64,000 bases of DNA. Source: Lithodes maja. Taxonomy: Eukaryota > Arthropoda > Malacostraca > Decapoda > Lithodidae. A model generated the notes under the pieces. The model searched no databases, was not told the origin of the DNA, and saw only the letters and a program-made list of their open reading frames with translations. Positions 52,662 through 63,711 of this stretch are shown here, one piece after another. The stretch's first letter is position 1; each line of letters begins with the position of its first letter. The stretch lies in the NCBI GenBank assembly GCA_037953745.1, contig JBAKBP010004429.1, positions 1 to 64,000 of the forward strand, read 5' to 3'. Position numbers and translations under genes: made by a program.

Positions 52662-53200
52662 TTGTGTCTCTGTCACTTATACTTATGTTTTATTGTTATT
52701 ATTATAGTAGTTATGATTATTTATACAGGACTATGGTAATTGATAGTCATTTTCACTTCTTTATTGTTAGGAATATATATTTTAGTGTCACTTTCACTGG
52801 TTCATATTGTTCTGAAGGCACTTATTATTACTTATGTGTGTCTCTTTCACTTAGACTTAGTTTTATAGTCATTATTATAGTAGTTATGATTATTTATACT
52901 GGACTATGGTAATTGATAGTGTAATTTTCACTTCTTTATTGTTAGGAATATATATTTTAGTGTCACTTTCACTTGTTCATATTGTTCTGAAGGCACTTAT
53001 TATTACTTATGTGTGTCTCTTTCACTTAGACTTAGTTTTATAGTCATTATTATAGTAGTTATGATTATTTATACTGGACTATGGTAATTGATAGTGTAAT
53101 TTTCACTTCTTTATTGTTAGGAATATATATTTTAGTGTCACTTTCACTTGTTCATATTGTTCTGAAGGCACTTATTATTACTTATGTGTCTCTTTCACTT
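52662..53200 (-). repeat. PB2 3' UTR tandem repeats, three units of about 175 bp
   Basis: Units share GGACTATGGTAATTGATAG (starts at about 52728, 52901, 53076), TTAGGAATATATATTTTAGT and GTCACTTTCACT. The second and third are nearly identical. The position and the CACTTTCACT motif parallel the PB1 3' repeats although the units are otherwise unlike. Confidence 0.88.
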
Positions 53201-53252
53201 ATACTTAGTTATATTATTATTATTGAGTGTCACTATCACTGTCACTTACACT

Positions 53253-54950
53253 TCAATAGTTTGCCAGAGTGTGGAAATCATTGAAGCAGGTGCCGGCACA
53301 CAGTCCCACCTGACACTCGAGGCATTGCCAAGTGGTTTTTGTGGGTTTGCTTGGTCGTCGAGTTGTGCGGGTGCACACATAGCACCTCTTCTGCATCCTT
53401 ATTCGGCTGTTAGGACCCTGGAAAGGAAGGGCGACGAGCTGGTGCTTTCTGATGAAGTCGGCACACCCTATTCTGTCCATCATGCCTGGTCCTTGTAGTG
53501 GCCTCCCTGGTGTACCCGCATGTTTTACCAGGAGCTCATGTATCAGCTGCTTTTGGAAGGTCCGCAGGCTCTTGTATTTGATGACTGGACACCTCAAACG
53601 GTAGATGTTGTACGCGTTGAGGACAGACATATCTACTGTATGCAGGACAAACTTCTTGTACCACCTGCAAGATGTTCGCAGGCAGTCTATGAAGCCCATC
53701 TGCATGTCGGACTTGTCGACGAGGCGCATGTTCAGGTTGTAGTCCAGAACAGCAGCTGGTTTCGTGACAGGGTTCTTCGTTTTTCGGTCCACCTTCCCTG
53801 TGGGGACCATCTCTGCTTTGTGGCATGTGGTGAGGAGGTTGACCTTGCGCTGGTCATGCCAGTGGATGGAGAGGATGGGGCCACTCTTCTTATGGAAGAT
53901 GTCCGTCTTCTTAGTTTTGGTTGGGTAGGCTGGCATGCCCTTCCTCTTCCCCTTCACTGTGCCGACAGTTCCGGTCTTGCGGTCATGGAGGTACTTGGCG
54001 AGGATAGGCGACGTGTAATAATTGTCAGTATAGAGGACGTGGTTGTCATGGAAGTACCTCTCCATCATCCTCTTTACCACAGCGCCGCCAAAACCAATGA
54101 GGGGGTCAATCTGGACTTCACCACCCTTGCCGCTGTAGACTATAAAGTCGAGCACATATCCCGTCTTGCAGTCGCAGAGGACGAAGAGCTTGATGCCGAA
54201 GCGGTGTCTCTTTGACGGGATATACTGTCGGAAGTGCAGCCTACCACGGAACAGGACCAGAGACTCGCCGATGCACAGCTTCTGAAATGGAACCAGGTAG
54301 GTGGAAAACCGATGACGTATCATGTCATACAGTTGCCTGATCTTCCAGAGTGTGTCGGGCTCGTGGACATGCATGTTATTAGTCAGGTGGAAATATGAGA
54401 GGATGTCGAAGTACCTATCCCTTGACATGAATTTGCCAAATGCTGGAGTCGTTGTGAGGTCGCCAGTTATCCAGTAGTCGGCCAGAACGTGCTTCTTTAT
54501 GTGTGTCATCAGCATTGTGAGTGCCAAGAACACATATAATTCTGCCACAGTGAGAGCTCTCCATGCCACCATCTTTGCACTTGTCTTCCTGCCAAGAAAG
54601 TTTGAACATATAGCCTGGTGGTGATTTGTCTCTTTGACAAGGTATTCCATGACTTCATTGTCGTAGAAGCCACAGAAAAGTTCACTGGGGGTGGCATTTG
54701 GGCCACAGGGATATGCTGGTGACACCCCAGAACCCTGTTGTACCTCGTCAAAGGCAGGAAAATCTGGCACAAAATCCGCCCCATCTGACCACACAAACAT
54801 TTCAGCAGGTCGAGGACGAGGACGTGGAGTTGCAGCAGGCACACGCCCTGGATGCCCTGGCACACGCCCTTGGCCATGCGGATGCCCAGGCGGACGCCCT
54901 GCACGCCCAAGCCCAGGGGCAGCGGGCGTCGGCAGGCCGACCACGTCCAC
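53253..54950 (-). pseudogene. PB2 transposase: core and cysteine-rich domain, first catalytic Asp replaced
   Basis: Open for 565 codons. Core order as in PB1: FDEVQQGSGVSPAYP, YWITGDLTTTPAFGKFMSRD, then CIGESLVLFRG where PB1 has CIDESLVLFRG (codon GGC at 54267-54269 instead of GAC), VLYTDNYYTSP and MRLVDKSDMQ. The C-terminal Cys-rich domain is intact (CYVC, CLEC, CAGTC). The Asp to Gly change removes one of the three metal-binding residues needed for catalysis. Confidence 0.92.
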
Positions 54951-56006
54951 GACCTCGAGGTCCTTTGACTCTTCTTGTCGGGACTCGCTCTTCCTCTTCC
55001 TCTTCGTTTTCCTCTTCCTCAGGCGACGTCAGGTCATCTGGGGCAATGTTGGGGTCGTCAGCATCCTCTTCAGGAGACAACTCTGGTGAAGAATAGACCG
55101 CGGCGTCGGCGGCGTGGGGCTGCGGGAGGTTGAGCAATGGGAGCCTCGGCCTCGGGAGTTGGGCTCCTTTTGCGGCTAGCCGGGGACTTTTCCGCAGGAA
55201 ATAATGACCTACGATGCGGGGCCTGTGGTGACACACTGCGGGAGGCCAATGGCGCACTTCCAGAGGCCCTTTGGTCATCTTGAGGGACAGATGAAGCTAA
55301 GGGCTGTGGGTGGCCCTCCCGGCGTCCCGGGTCGAGGCGTCGTGACAAAGGAATGCGGGGTGGTTGCTAGGCCTGGGTCGGCGTCACTCTCACTATCTAC
55401 GCCTTCCCTCACTTTTTCTGCATCCCTGCGTGCTTTCTTGGCTGCACTTTTCACCAAAGACTTCTTATAGAAGTATTTACCCACTTTCAAGGGCGTACGG
55501 GCAGGCAAAGGGGAAGGTCCTGGCGTAGGGCTAGGCCTACCCGGACCTACGAAACTAGGCGAAGGGGTTGGCTCTAGCACACTTGGTACTTCAATAGCAC
55601 CTTCCTCCACCACTTCCACATCAGGATCATCACTACTATCACCCCCCTCAAATAAATCCACATTGTCATCATCACCAAATCCCACAAAATCGTCAATTTC
55701 GCTCCCACTTCTACTCTGAATATAGAGGTTTTTGTCCACAGAGCTTTCACCACTGCTCAAATCCTGGTTGAAAAGTGCACGTTGTATTGCACTGTCACTT
55801 AGCAAACGTTTCACTTTCCTTACTTTCCTTTTCTTCTCGGTTGGCAGAGGTGTAGATGTTGCAAGCGGGGTAGCACTGGGACGCGCGGGAGATTGCACAG
55901 TATCGGACGCGTCGGAATTCATTTTTTTTGCTGTAGCTCTCAATGGCGGCAACGTAGGAACTGATAAGAGTGGTAGTTGAGGCTTGGTGGCGCTACGATC
56001 GCCCAT
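54930..56006 (-). pseudogene. PB2 transposase N-terminal region, frameshifted
   Basis: Starts MGDRSATKPQ at 56006. An acidic Ser/Asp-rich region in the first frame (55275-56006) changes frame near 55275 to one carrying LSPEEDADDPNIAPDDL and a Glu run (54930-55278), and changes again near 54930-54950 into the core frame. Same acidic-then-basic plan as PB1 despite little sequence identity. Confidence 0.8.
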
Positions 56007-56407
56007 GCAAAGTAAAATTTGCCCCCGCGAATTTTAAAGCACGCTTTCAAGCAAATGCCTTACAAAAGGCATACCGGGTTGCGGCCCTTCAGCCGCGCTG
56101 TCCTTACCTAAGGCAGCCCGGGTAGGAAGGGTTAAGCGGTAACTAAGGTAAACCCCTTTTTCTTCTCTTCTATGCTTTTTTCACCTTCGGTGGTAGTTTT
56201 GGTTAATGTACAACGTCTCCTAGAGCAAGATAAGGAGTAGACTCTAGACGTTTTCTTTTTAACCGCGGTTGGAATGACGACATAGCAGTCAAAATAGACA
56301 AGTCGTCATTGCAATTAGGTTAATAGCCTTGACGTTGGATTTTCCAAGACTACTACCAAATAGTAGGTTTTCCTATTTGGTAGGTTGGGAGGTACGTCAA
56401 ACCTCCC

Positions 56408-58664
56408 ATTGCGCTTCCCTTAAAGTCACCAGATATTCTGTTGACCAGCGATGCCAAATATCTCGCGATAATTTACGAATGTATTTGTAGCGGGCCGATA
56501 TCACTTCCTTACTTATGTAGTCTGGATCTTCCATAGTATCCTCGTCATGCTCTTCAGGAAGATCCCGCAGTCTGTATCCACGCACCAGTACTGAGGGTGT
56601 GATTGGGGTAAGGTCTTCCAAATCACCAGAAGCATAGTATAGAGGGCGATCATTTACGGTGGCTTCAATCTCCAAGAGAATGGTGTTGAGTTCCTCAATC
56701 GAGATGAGAGCTCTACCCAACACCTTCTTCAGACCCGCCTTCACGATGCCTATGGCTCTCTCCCATATGGCGCCAAACCAAGGCGCTCTGGGGGGAATGA
56801 AACGCCATTCGCATTTTACATCCGCTAGGCAGGTCTGAATCTTAGGATTGTTGCTCACTTCTTTGAGATATGTAGATGCCCCTATGAAAGTCTTTGCATT
56901 GTCACTCAGCATGATACGTGGATATCCCTGTTCTACTGCAGAATCTTCGGAAGGCATGTAGGAAGCTGTCACAAGTGAGGTTGGTGACCAGTTCCAGGTG
57001 AATTGCCCTGGTAACAGCACAAGTGAAAAGTATCATATACACCTTAAGATTGGGTGAATCTTTCACAGGGATTGCTCCACTGTAGTCAACCCCGGTAACT
57101 TTGTAAGGGTCACCCTGGGGTAGTTCGCAGGTTTGGTAAGGGAGGAATTCCGACGGGATCATAATGTGTTCCCTGTACTCTTCTACACTTTAAGCATTTG
57201 CGAAGGACTTTCTTGACCACCTGCCTGATTCTAGGCACCCACCATCGTTGTCTTACATAGGTGACTATATGACCAACCCCATAATGACAACAGAGTCGGT
57301 GACACCTATCGATGATAAGATGGGTGAAGGGTGATTGGGGGGCAGTAGTATTGGATACTTACTTGCCTCAGAGAGGGCTGCCAATCGTAATCTGCCTCCG
57401 CAATGTATCAAGTCCCCCTTCAAGTGTAAGCCCAACTGATTGATCAGGTTATTCCTAGACTTTGTTCCCTTAACCAGTAATTTATATTCCTGCGTATATA
57501 TTTCTTGTTGACAGAGCTTATGTAATAATTTATCTGCAATTCTGATCTCCTTCACATTGAGGTAAGCACTACCTGTGGGTGGTGTGCCTTTAATTTTTGC
57601 TTTTACATTTTCTACAAATCGTAACACCCATGCTGTAACACGTTGTAACTTTTCATAGCTGCTGAATCTATCCCAGTCCCATAACCGTGTGTCTTCGTCA
57701 GGCACCGAGTCAATTACCGGTGCCACAATAGCAGTGTGTTGCTCGCTCAAATCTATATTATCTGGCTATTCGTTGGGATCATTAAGCCAGCATGGGCCAT
57801 TCCACCACAACGCAGAAGATTTGAGAAATTTAGCAGAGACACCACGAGTAATGCAATCACCTGGATTCTCTTTGGTAGACACGGTTGGTGACGTACACTG
57901 GTAGCTTCTTACGGCTATGTAACCAGTAGAGCGTAATTTGGCTGTCACTCCATACAACTGTCTCCGAGATATTTAGCAAATTTTTAAAAGTTTCCTCTAC
58001 AAAGTGAACGAGTCTAGCAGCCAACAGAACTGCAGTCAGCTCTAATTTTGGGATGGAAAGGGATTTGATCGGGGCGACTTTCGCCTTCGCCATGACTAGA
58101 CGGCTGCCACTTGTGTCAACAAAGTATATGGCGGTGCCGTACGCGACCTTGCTAGCGTCTGAGAAGGCATGAATGGAAACAGGATGGTCCATGACAACTC
58201 TCCGAGGAAAATTAAAACCCTTACAGAGACGAAGATCCGAAATAATGTCATCCCACTCCTGAACCAGATCGCCAGTCAAAACCTCATCCCATCCTAATTT
58301 TATCCTCCATAATTGCTGAAGGAATAATCTCGATTTGATCGACACCGGTAGAACTATCCCCAAGGGGTCAAAAAGTTTAGCTGTCATACTCGAGCAAATT
58401 CGTTTTGTAATCTGCGAATATTGCGCGTACTGAACTCCGAATGAGAGGGTATCGGTGTCCGTTTTCCAAAACAACCCTAGCACTCTAACATGTTCCTGCT
58501 GTACAGCCGCCACCCCATCCCGTTGCAGTACAGTCCGCAAAACAGAATTATTATTCGCCCATTCACGCAAATGTAGATGGGCGTCATTCATAATCTCTCG
58601 GACTACAGCGTAGGTATCAACCAGGAAATCTTCATCATTTCCTGTACCCGTTCCTGTGCCAGCC
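56408..58664 (-). pseudogene. Pao-2 pol: end of RT, RNase H, integrase
   Basis: Right to left: GTGTGNDEDFLVDTY and REIMNDAHLHLREWANNN after the RT palm, the connection and RNase H region (IHAFSDASKVAYGTAIYF, LVMAKAKVAPIKSLSIPKLE), then integrase with an N-terminal zinc region (largely broken near 57165-57265), VTGVDYSGAIPV, IMLSDNAKTF and WFGAIWERAIG giving the D,D-35-E set, and RYKYIRKLSRDIWHRWSTEY. Frames break near 57760-57860 and 57165-57265. The RT palm with the YxDD box is missing between this block and 58894. Confidence 0.85.
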
Positions 58665-58893
58665 GTCCGGCTGGCTTAGTTGATAGCGTGCCTGATTCCC
58701 ATCTTGAAGGTTTCGCGTTCAATCCCCGCTCAGATTGAAAAGTTTTTCTGGGATACAGCCGGCGGTTACCATCTCCCAATGAGCAAGGGGGATGGGTAAT
58801 GGTCTCTGGTAGACTAAAGAAAGCCAAGCGCTTGTGAATCCTCGAAGGAGGAGATACGGGCGCTATATAAGTAACCAGGAGATTATTATTATT
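58665..58893 (+). mobile_element. tRNA-derived SINE with L2/Rex1-type tail
   Basis: A-box TGGCTTAGTTGATAGCG at 58672 and B-box GCGTTCAATCC near 58725 are spaced as in a pol III tRNA promoter. The head is followed by a 100-bp body and a 3' part with AGCGCTTGTGAAT, GGGCGCTATATAAGTAAC and (ATT)4 at 58882-58893. The 3' part resembles the LINE-F end at 1375-1469. Inserted in Pao-2 at or beside a deletion of the RT palm. No clear target duplication. Confidence 0.85.
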
Positions 58894-61202
58894 ACTTACC
58901 GAGTCGAAATCGAAGCAAAACCTGCGCTAAATCTGGCACCAGTGAGGGTCCAGTGTACAGGCAGTCATTAAGACTAGGATGACGGTGACTCATCCTGGCG
59001 GAACAGTCGAAGACAATACGCACTGGCGTAGTTTTGCTCTCCTTGATTACACCATGATGAGCCAAGTAATGCCCGGTATCTGACTTATCAAAAGGCACCT
59101 CTTCTATAAAACCCCGGGACACCTGTTCCTTTATGACTTTTGAGTATTCCTCGCAAAAGTCAGGCTCCTTGAGGAATCTTTTCTGAAGTCCCCGAAGACG
59201 GCCTATGGCCAAACCCTTGTTAGATGGCAGCTGATCCTTGGAATTGTTCCAGGGCAGTCTCACTTTATACTGTTGGCTGTCGGGATCGTAGGTAACGGTA
59301 TCCTCGTACGACGATAGTGCTTGACGCTCAACCAGTGAGTATTCCTTAGGAGTTATCCCGATATGATCTAATTCCCACAAAACATTTAAGTCATTTTTGC
59401 ATGGTGGAATATTGCCAGTGGATATGTATTCGTCCATTAGTGTTACTGCTACTTTCAATACAGTAATTACTTCTGTGCTGGAGCTTGTAGGCTGTGTCAC
59501 ATATGAACCACTGATGGCGTACCCGTACTTGGTAGGAAGCAGAATTAGACTACTGTACCTGACCTTTTATACCCAGGTCGCACTATATCGTAGTAGTGAT
59601 CCGCACCGATGAGCAGCTCCAGCTGATCTGTGTCCGTTGCGTGAGGATCGGCTAATTTTATGCCTTTACTTTGTAAACTAACCAGTTTAGACTTTAGGTT
59701 AAGTTCACCTTTATGTTCTGGCAATTCATCAACCACTATTGCGTCTAGATGATGAAATTTACCTCTGTGTTTGTATTGCAGTGCCACAACATTATATTCC
59801 CTTGAGGCCTGTTTCCCGGTAAATCCGTGAAGACATAACTCCTCAGTTCCTTTAGAAATGTAGGAAAGGGAGGATAGAACAGAAGACTTCACAAAGGTCC
59901 TCTGAGAACATTGGTCAAGTAGCGATCTAATTTTAACACAATTATTATCCTTACCCTTTACCGGCAGCTGTACGGTGGGCAAGATTACTGTATTTTTACC
60001 TGTGGCAACGGACATTGTAGTTGAAGTAGCAGCAGTATGCTCTCTCTTGGTGTTATCCTCCGCTGGTCTACTTTCTTTCCCATGTTTTTGTGTACACAGG
60101 GAATGAAAGTGTTTGCCCTTACAAAACTTGCAGCTTCTTACGTTAGGATTAGTACAACCCGAATGGCCATGGTCTTTTGACAAGCACCCAGTGCAGAGAC
60201 GTACAGTAGTTGACGGGCTCTTTTAACTTTAAGAGGCCCTGTCTTATACTTCATACACTTGTACCATAAATGATTGGTGCCACTACACAGAACACAGTTG
60301 AATTTCCTGTACTCACTCTGGGCGGTAAATGTTGCCGTAGCCATGGGTGTACCCCCTACTCTGTCTTGACCCGCCATATTGTACACTTCAGCCTGAAGGC
60401 AATGAGTGAATTTCTTATAATCCAGGCTCGAGACTCCCATTTCCCGTTTTATGGTTTCTTTTAGTGGTGATGGTAACTTATTGACAAGAGTCACCACACA
60501 AAATTCCTCCAAACAAATACCATGGCTAATGATTGACCTCATCACACTCTCTGTATTGGCATAGAAGTCCTTCAGGTCAGCTGTTTGGTGTTTGGGTGAC
60601 ACTAATTGATTGAATTTGGTAACATAAGCTGCCTTGATTCGATCTGGATGCCCATATGTCTCTTGCAGGAGCTCATTTGCTGGGGCATAGCTTGCACTTT
60701 CGATAATGAATCCTTCGACTAGCTTATGTGCATCACCCTGAAGCTGACCCTTTAGATAGGTGAAGCATTGTATATCTGTGAGGTCGGGATTGTCATGGAT
60801 GGTACACTTGAACATCTCCCAAAATCCCGACCACATGGTGGCATCACCTTCAAATTTTGGAAGAGTAAGATGTGGTAATTTGACTGCGGATTTCTTTGGC
60901 TCTTTCTTGACCTCCTTCTTGACCTCTGTAATCAAGATCCCCTTCAGTGTGGCAACGATTACTTGTATGCCCTCCATATATAAGGTATCCTCTCTTATCA
61001 CCTCGATATACTCGGCGTCCTCGTAAGTGTCGGCCAGGTCCTCCTGTGTGACCTCATACTTGTCAAGTTGCTTTTGAATACTGAGCAACCTGGCCTCCAC
61101 CTCTACTCTAGACGCCGAATCAAGGAATCCGTCAATATCAGAGGTTAAGACCGTCAAAGAGCCCTTAAGTCCAGCCCGACGCTTTTGTACACTTTTAGCC
61201 AT
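58894..61202 (-). pseudogene. Pao-2 Gag, protease and start of RT
   Basis: Collinear with Pao-1 31388-33700 and starts at the same ATG (61200-61202). Gag is open to about 60200, where TACAGTA (60202-60208) replaces TA and shifts the frame. The next frame is open to 59551, where TACTGTA again replaces TA. The third covers protease end and RT start (58892-59550) to RFRLGK. It has TGG where Pao-1 has the premature TGA. So its two frame breaks up to here are both 5-bp insertions. Confidence 0.9.
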
Positions 61203-61670
61203 GATTATACGGGAAGGAATTCTATTGACATTAAATCAAACTATCAATGCCAGACTGAATAAGTTGCGGCCAACAATACAGTACTCCAAGAAATCAAATA
61301 AATCGCGAGCCGAAAATAAAACACCCTCACGAAATGCGGAATAAGAATTGTGCGCAATGTAGACTAGCAATCCGGAGCTTTTCAATTTAACTCTTTACAT
61401 AATAGTTATGAAATTATAGAATCATTACGCCATAAGTTAAGAAAAGTCGGGAGGGAAATTTAGTACAATACAGTATAGGCCAAAAGTCTCCAGATGTCAA
61501 AAAGAGCAGTACCGTTTAAAGTTATAATAAAGTAAAGAAGAGTGTGAGCCTATAGGGTAATTGAAACAGGCTAAACTCAATGGGTACCGCTAATTCTATA
61601 TCATTAATTTAATAAATGTGAAAATTGTACACAAGAAAGTTCATCTCAAGAAGTCACAAGGAAAAAGTTT
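61203..61670 (-). other. Pao-2 leader
   Basis: Matches 31316-31387 and then 26462 back to about 26060 of Pao-1, without LINE-D: this is the unoccupied site that defines the LINE-D insertion point at 61281. No ORF. Confidence 0.88.
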
Positions 61671-61683
61671 TCTATCTATCTAT

Positions 61684-63711
61684 CTATTGCCTGACGCCGT
61701 GATCCCCGAAGGGGTGGCCACGAACGAACCGCCCCCATGCACCTCTGTCCCCAGTCAGTCGACGCCCCTCCCCCCAACCAGCACCGCCTTCATTCATGTA
61801 GTTCCTCACTCCATCCTTCCACCTCATATTCGGTCTACCTCTCCCCCTCTGTCCCTCCACCTCGCTCTCGTACACCCTCTTAGTCATTCTCTCGCTTTCC
61901 ATACGTTCCATATGGCCGAACCATCTCAAGTTGTTCCTTTTCACACTTTCCAGCACATCTACCTCCACACCACACCTCCTTCTTACTTCCTCATTAGTCT
62001 GTCTATCCCTCCATGTAATTCCGCACGCACTCCTTAAGTAATTAATTTCCACTGCTCTCACTCTTGGTCTGAGTCTCTCAACCAACGTCCATGCTTCGCT
62101 TCCGTAAGTCAGTGTCGGGATTACCACACTGTCATGCAAGGACTTCTTCACTTCCATACTGACCACCCTATTTCTTGTTACTGCTTTTAGCGTTCCTACA
62201 ACCCTCTTCCCCTGTTGTACCCTCTCCCGCACCTCTTCATCCATAGTCCCATCTTTACTCAACACACTGCCCAGATACTTAAAAGAGTTGACGATCTCCA
62301 TAGCCTGACCGTTCAGCTTCATCTCACACTCTGTGACTTCACCCCTTTCGAAGACCATAACCTTGCTCTTCCCCGTATTTACCTTCAAATTCCGTTTTTC
62401 GCACACTGTTCCAAACTCATTTACCAGACCCTGCAACTCCCATTCATTATCACTCATCAGAACTGTATCATCCGCAAACAGCAGTATAGGTAGCTTCCAC
62501 TCAATTCCCTCCCTTTTCAGCGATACACCAACATCCACTGCTCTTGATAGTATTTCTTTCATAACTCCATCCATATATACAGTAAACAACCACGGGGACA
62601 TCACACACCCCTGTTTCAAACCAACATTCAGGTCAAAGAACTCGCTCTGCTCACTCTCCACACGTACTGCCGCCTTTGCACCCTCATACATGCTCTTCAC
62701 TGCTTTCAGCAACTTGCCCTCTACTCCGTATATTCTAAGTACTTTCCACAAACCTTCTCTATCCACTCTGTCATAGGCCTTCTCCAAGTCCATAAAGGCA
62801 ACATACACCTTTTGTTTCTTCTCCAGATACTTCTCCACAACACAATTCAGGGTAAAAATCTGATCTACACATCCTCTTCCCTTCCTAAAGCCTCCCTGCT
62901 CGTCGCCTATCCATTTCTCCGTTCTCACTCTCACTCTCTCAATCACTACCCTACTGTATACCTTCCCTACTACGCTTAGAAGACATATTCCTCGGTGGTT
63001 ACCACACACTCCTCTTTCCCCTTTGCCCTTATATAGGGGGACTATTATGCCAGTCTTCCAGTCATCGGGTGCACTCCCCTTCTCCCATGCTAGTTTGCAC
63101 ATTTTCCATACCCATTCTATCACTATCTCACCACCATACCTCAACATTTCCCCACACACTCCATCTGTTCCTGGTGCTTTCCCCAACTTCACTCTTTTCA
63201 TGGCTTCCCACACTTCTGACCTCCTGATCCCCACCTCCTCCTCCACTACTTCTCTTCTTCTCCCTCCCATACCATATCCAGCTATGTTTGCTGGCTCTTC
63301 ATTCCTTTCATTTAGCAACTCACTGAAGTACTCCCTCCATCTTTCGACTCTCTCTTGCTTCTCGGCTAGCATTCTCCCATTCTTATCTTTCACACCCTTA
63401 CTGTTTCCCTTGCTACCTTCCCTAACTTTCTTGACTTCTTTCCAGAACAGTTTCTTACTCTCCCTCCATTTTACACTCAGATTCCTTCCAAATTCCTCAT
63501 CTACTCTTCTCTTACTTTCCTTCACTACTCTCTTCACCACCCTCTTACTCTCCACGTACCTCGCTCGTTTCTGTCTCTCGGAATCTTCATTCCCTCTACT
63601 ACCCAACCACTCTCTATATGCTTTCTTCTTTTCTTCCACAGCTATTCTTACCTCTTCTGTCCACCATGCTGTACCTTTCACTCCCCTCCCTCTTCTCCTC
63701 ACTCCACACAC
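61684..63711 (-). CDS. RTE-type reverse transcriptase
   Basis: 675 codons without a stop. RTE signatures in order: KAYREWLGSRG, NKKLFW-like SKKLFWKEVKKVREG, RVERWREYFSELLN, KLGKAPGTDGVCGEMLRYGG, GNHRGICLLSVVGKVYSRVV, DEQGGFRKGRGCVDQIFTL, AFMDLEKAYDRV, GLKQGCVMSPWLF and the catalytic LLFADDTVLM box, then YLGSVLSKDG, YGSEAWTL, RWFGHMERM and RGRGRPNMRWKDGV. The N-terminus continues in another frame (63699-64000), so a one-base indel near 63705 separates it from the endonuclease. Confidence 0.9.
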   Translation of the reverse strand: MCGVRRRGRGVKGTAWWTEEVRIAVEEKKKAYREWLGSRGNEDSERQKRARYVESKRVVKRVVKESKRRVDEEFGRNLSVKWRESKKLFWKEVKKVREGSKGNSKGVKDKNGRMLAEKQERVERWREYFSELLNERNEEPANIAGYGMGGRRREVVEEEVGIRRSEVWEAMKRVKLGKAPGTDGVCGEMLRYGGEIVIEWVWKMCKLAWEKGSAPDDWKTGIIVPLYKGKGERGVCGNHRGICLLSVVGKVYSRVVIERVRVRTEKWIGDEQGGFRKGRGCVDQIFTLNCVVEKYLEKKQKVYVAFMDLEKAYDRVDREGLWKVLRIYGVEGKLLKAVKSMYEGAKAAVRVESEQSEFFDLNVGLKQGCVMSPWLFTVYMDGVMKEILSRAVDVGVSLKREGIEWKLPILLFADDTVLMSDNEWELQGLVNEFGTVCEKRNLKVNTGKSKVMVFERGEVTECEMKLNGQAMEIVNSFKYLGSVLSKDGTMDEEVRERVQQGKRVVGTLKAVTRNRVVSMEVKKSLHDSVVIPTLTYGSEAWTLVERLRPRVRAVEINYLRSACGITWRDRQTNEEVRRRCGVEVDVLESVKRNNLRWFGHMERMESERMTKRVYESEVEGQRGRGRPNMRWKDGVRNYMNEGGAGWGEGRRLTGDRGAWGRFVRGHPFGDHGVRQ

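Larger units (their letters stand above)
52250..56131 (-). mobile_element. PB2, piggyBac family 2 element
   Basis: 3882 bp, TTAA at 52246-52249 and 56132-56135. Both ends CCCTTCCTACCCGGGC(A/T)GCC inverted. Encodes a family 2 transposase with a defective active site and two N-terminal frameshifts. Inserted in the right ITR of DIRS-2, where the left ITR shows the empty TTAA. Confidence 0.94.
44506..56407 (+). mobile_element. DIRS-2, DIRS-type retrotransposon with adenine-depleted coding region
   Basis: About 8.0 kb without the PB2 it contains. Same architecture as DIRS-1 in the opposite orientation: left ITR 44506-44815, coding 46060-51600, internal complementary region 51998-52116, right ITR split between 52117-52249 and 56136-56407 by PB2. 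Inserted in Pao-2 pol without target duplication, in frame. Leader and ITRs are highly similar to DIRS-1, but the coding region differs at about half of its adenines. Confidence 0.95.

Noticed and set aside
58665..58740. tRNA gene
   Set aside because: A and B boxes are present, but no acceptor stem closes and the sequence continues into a LINE-type 3' tail, so it is a SINE head.
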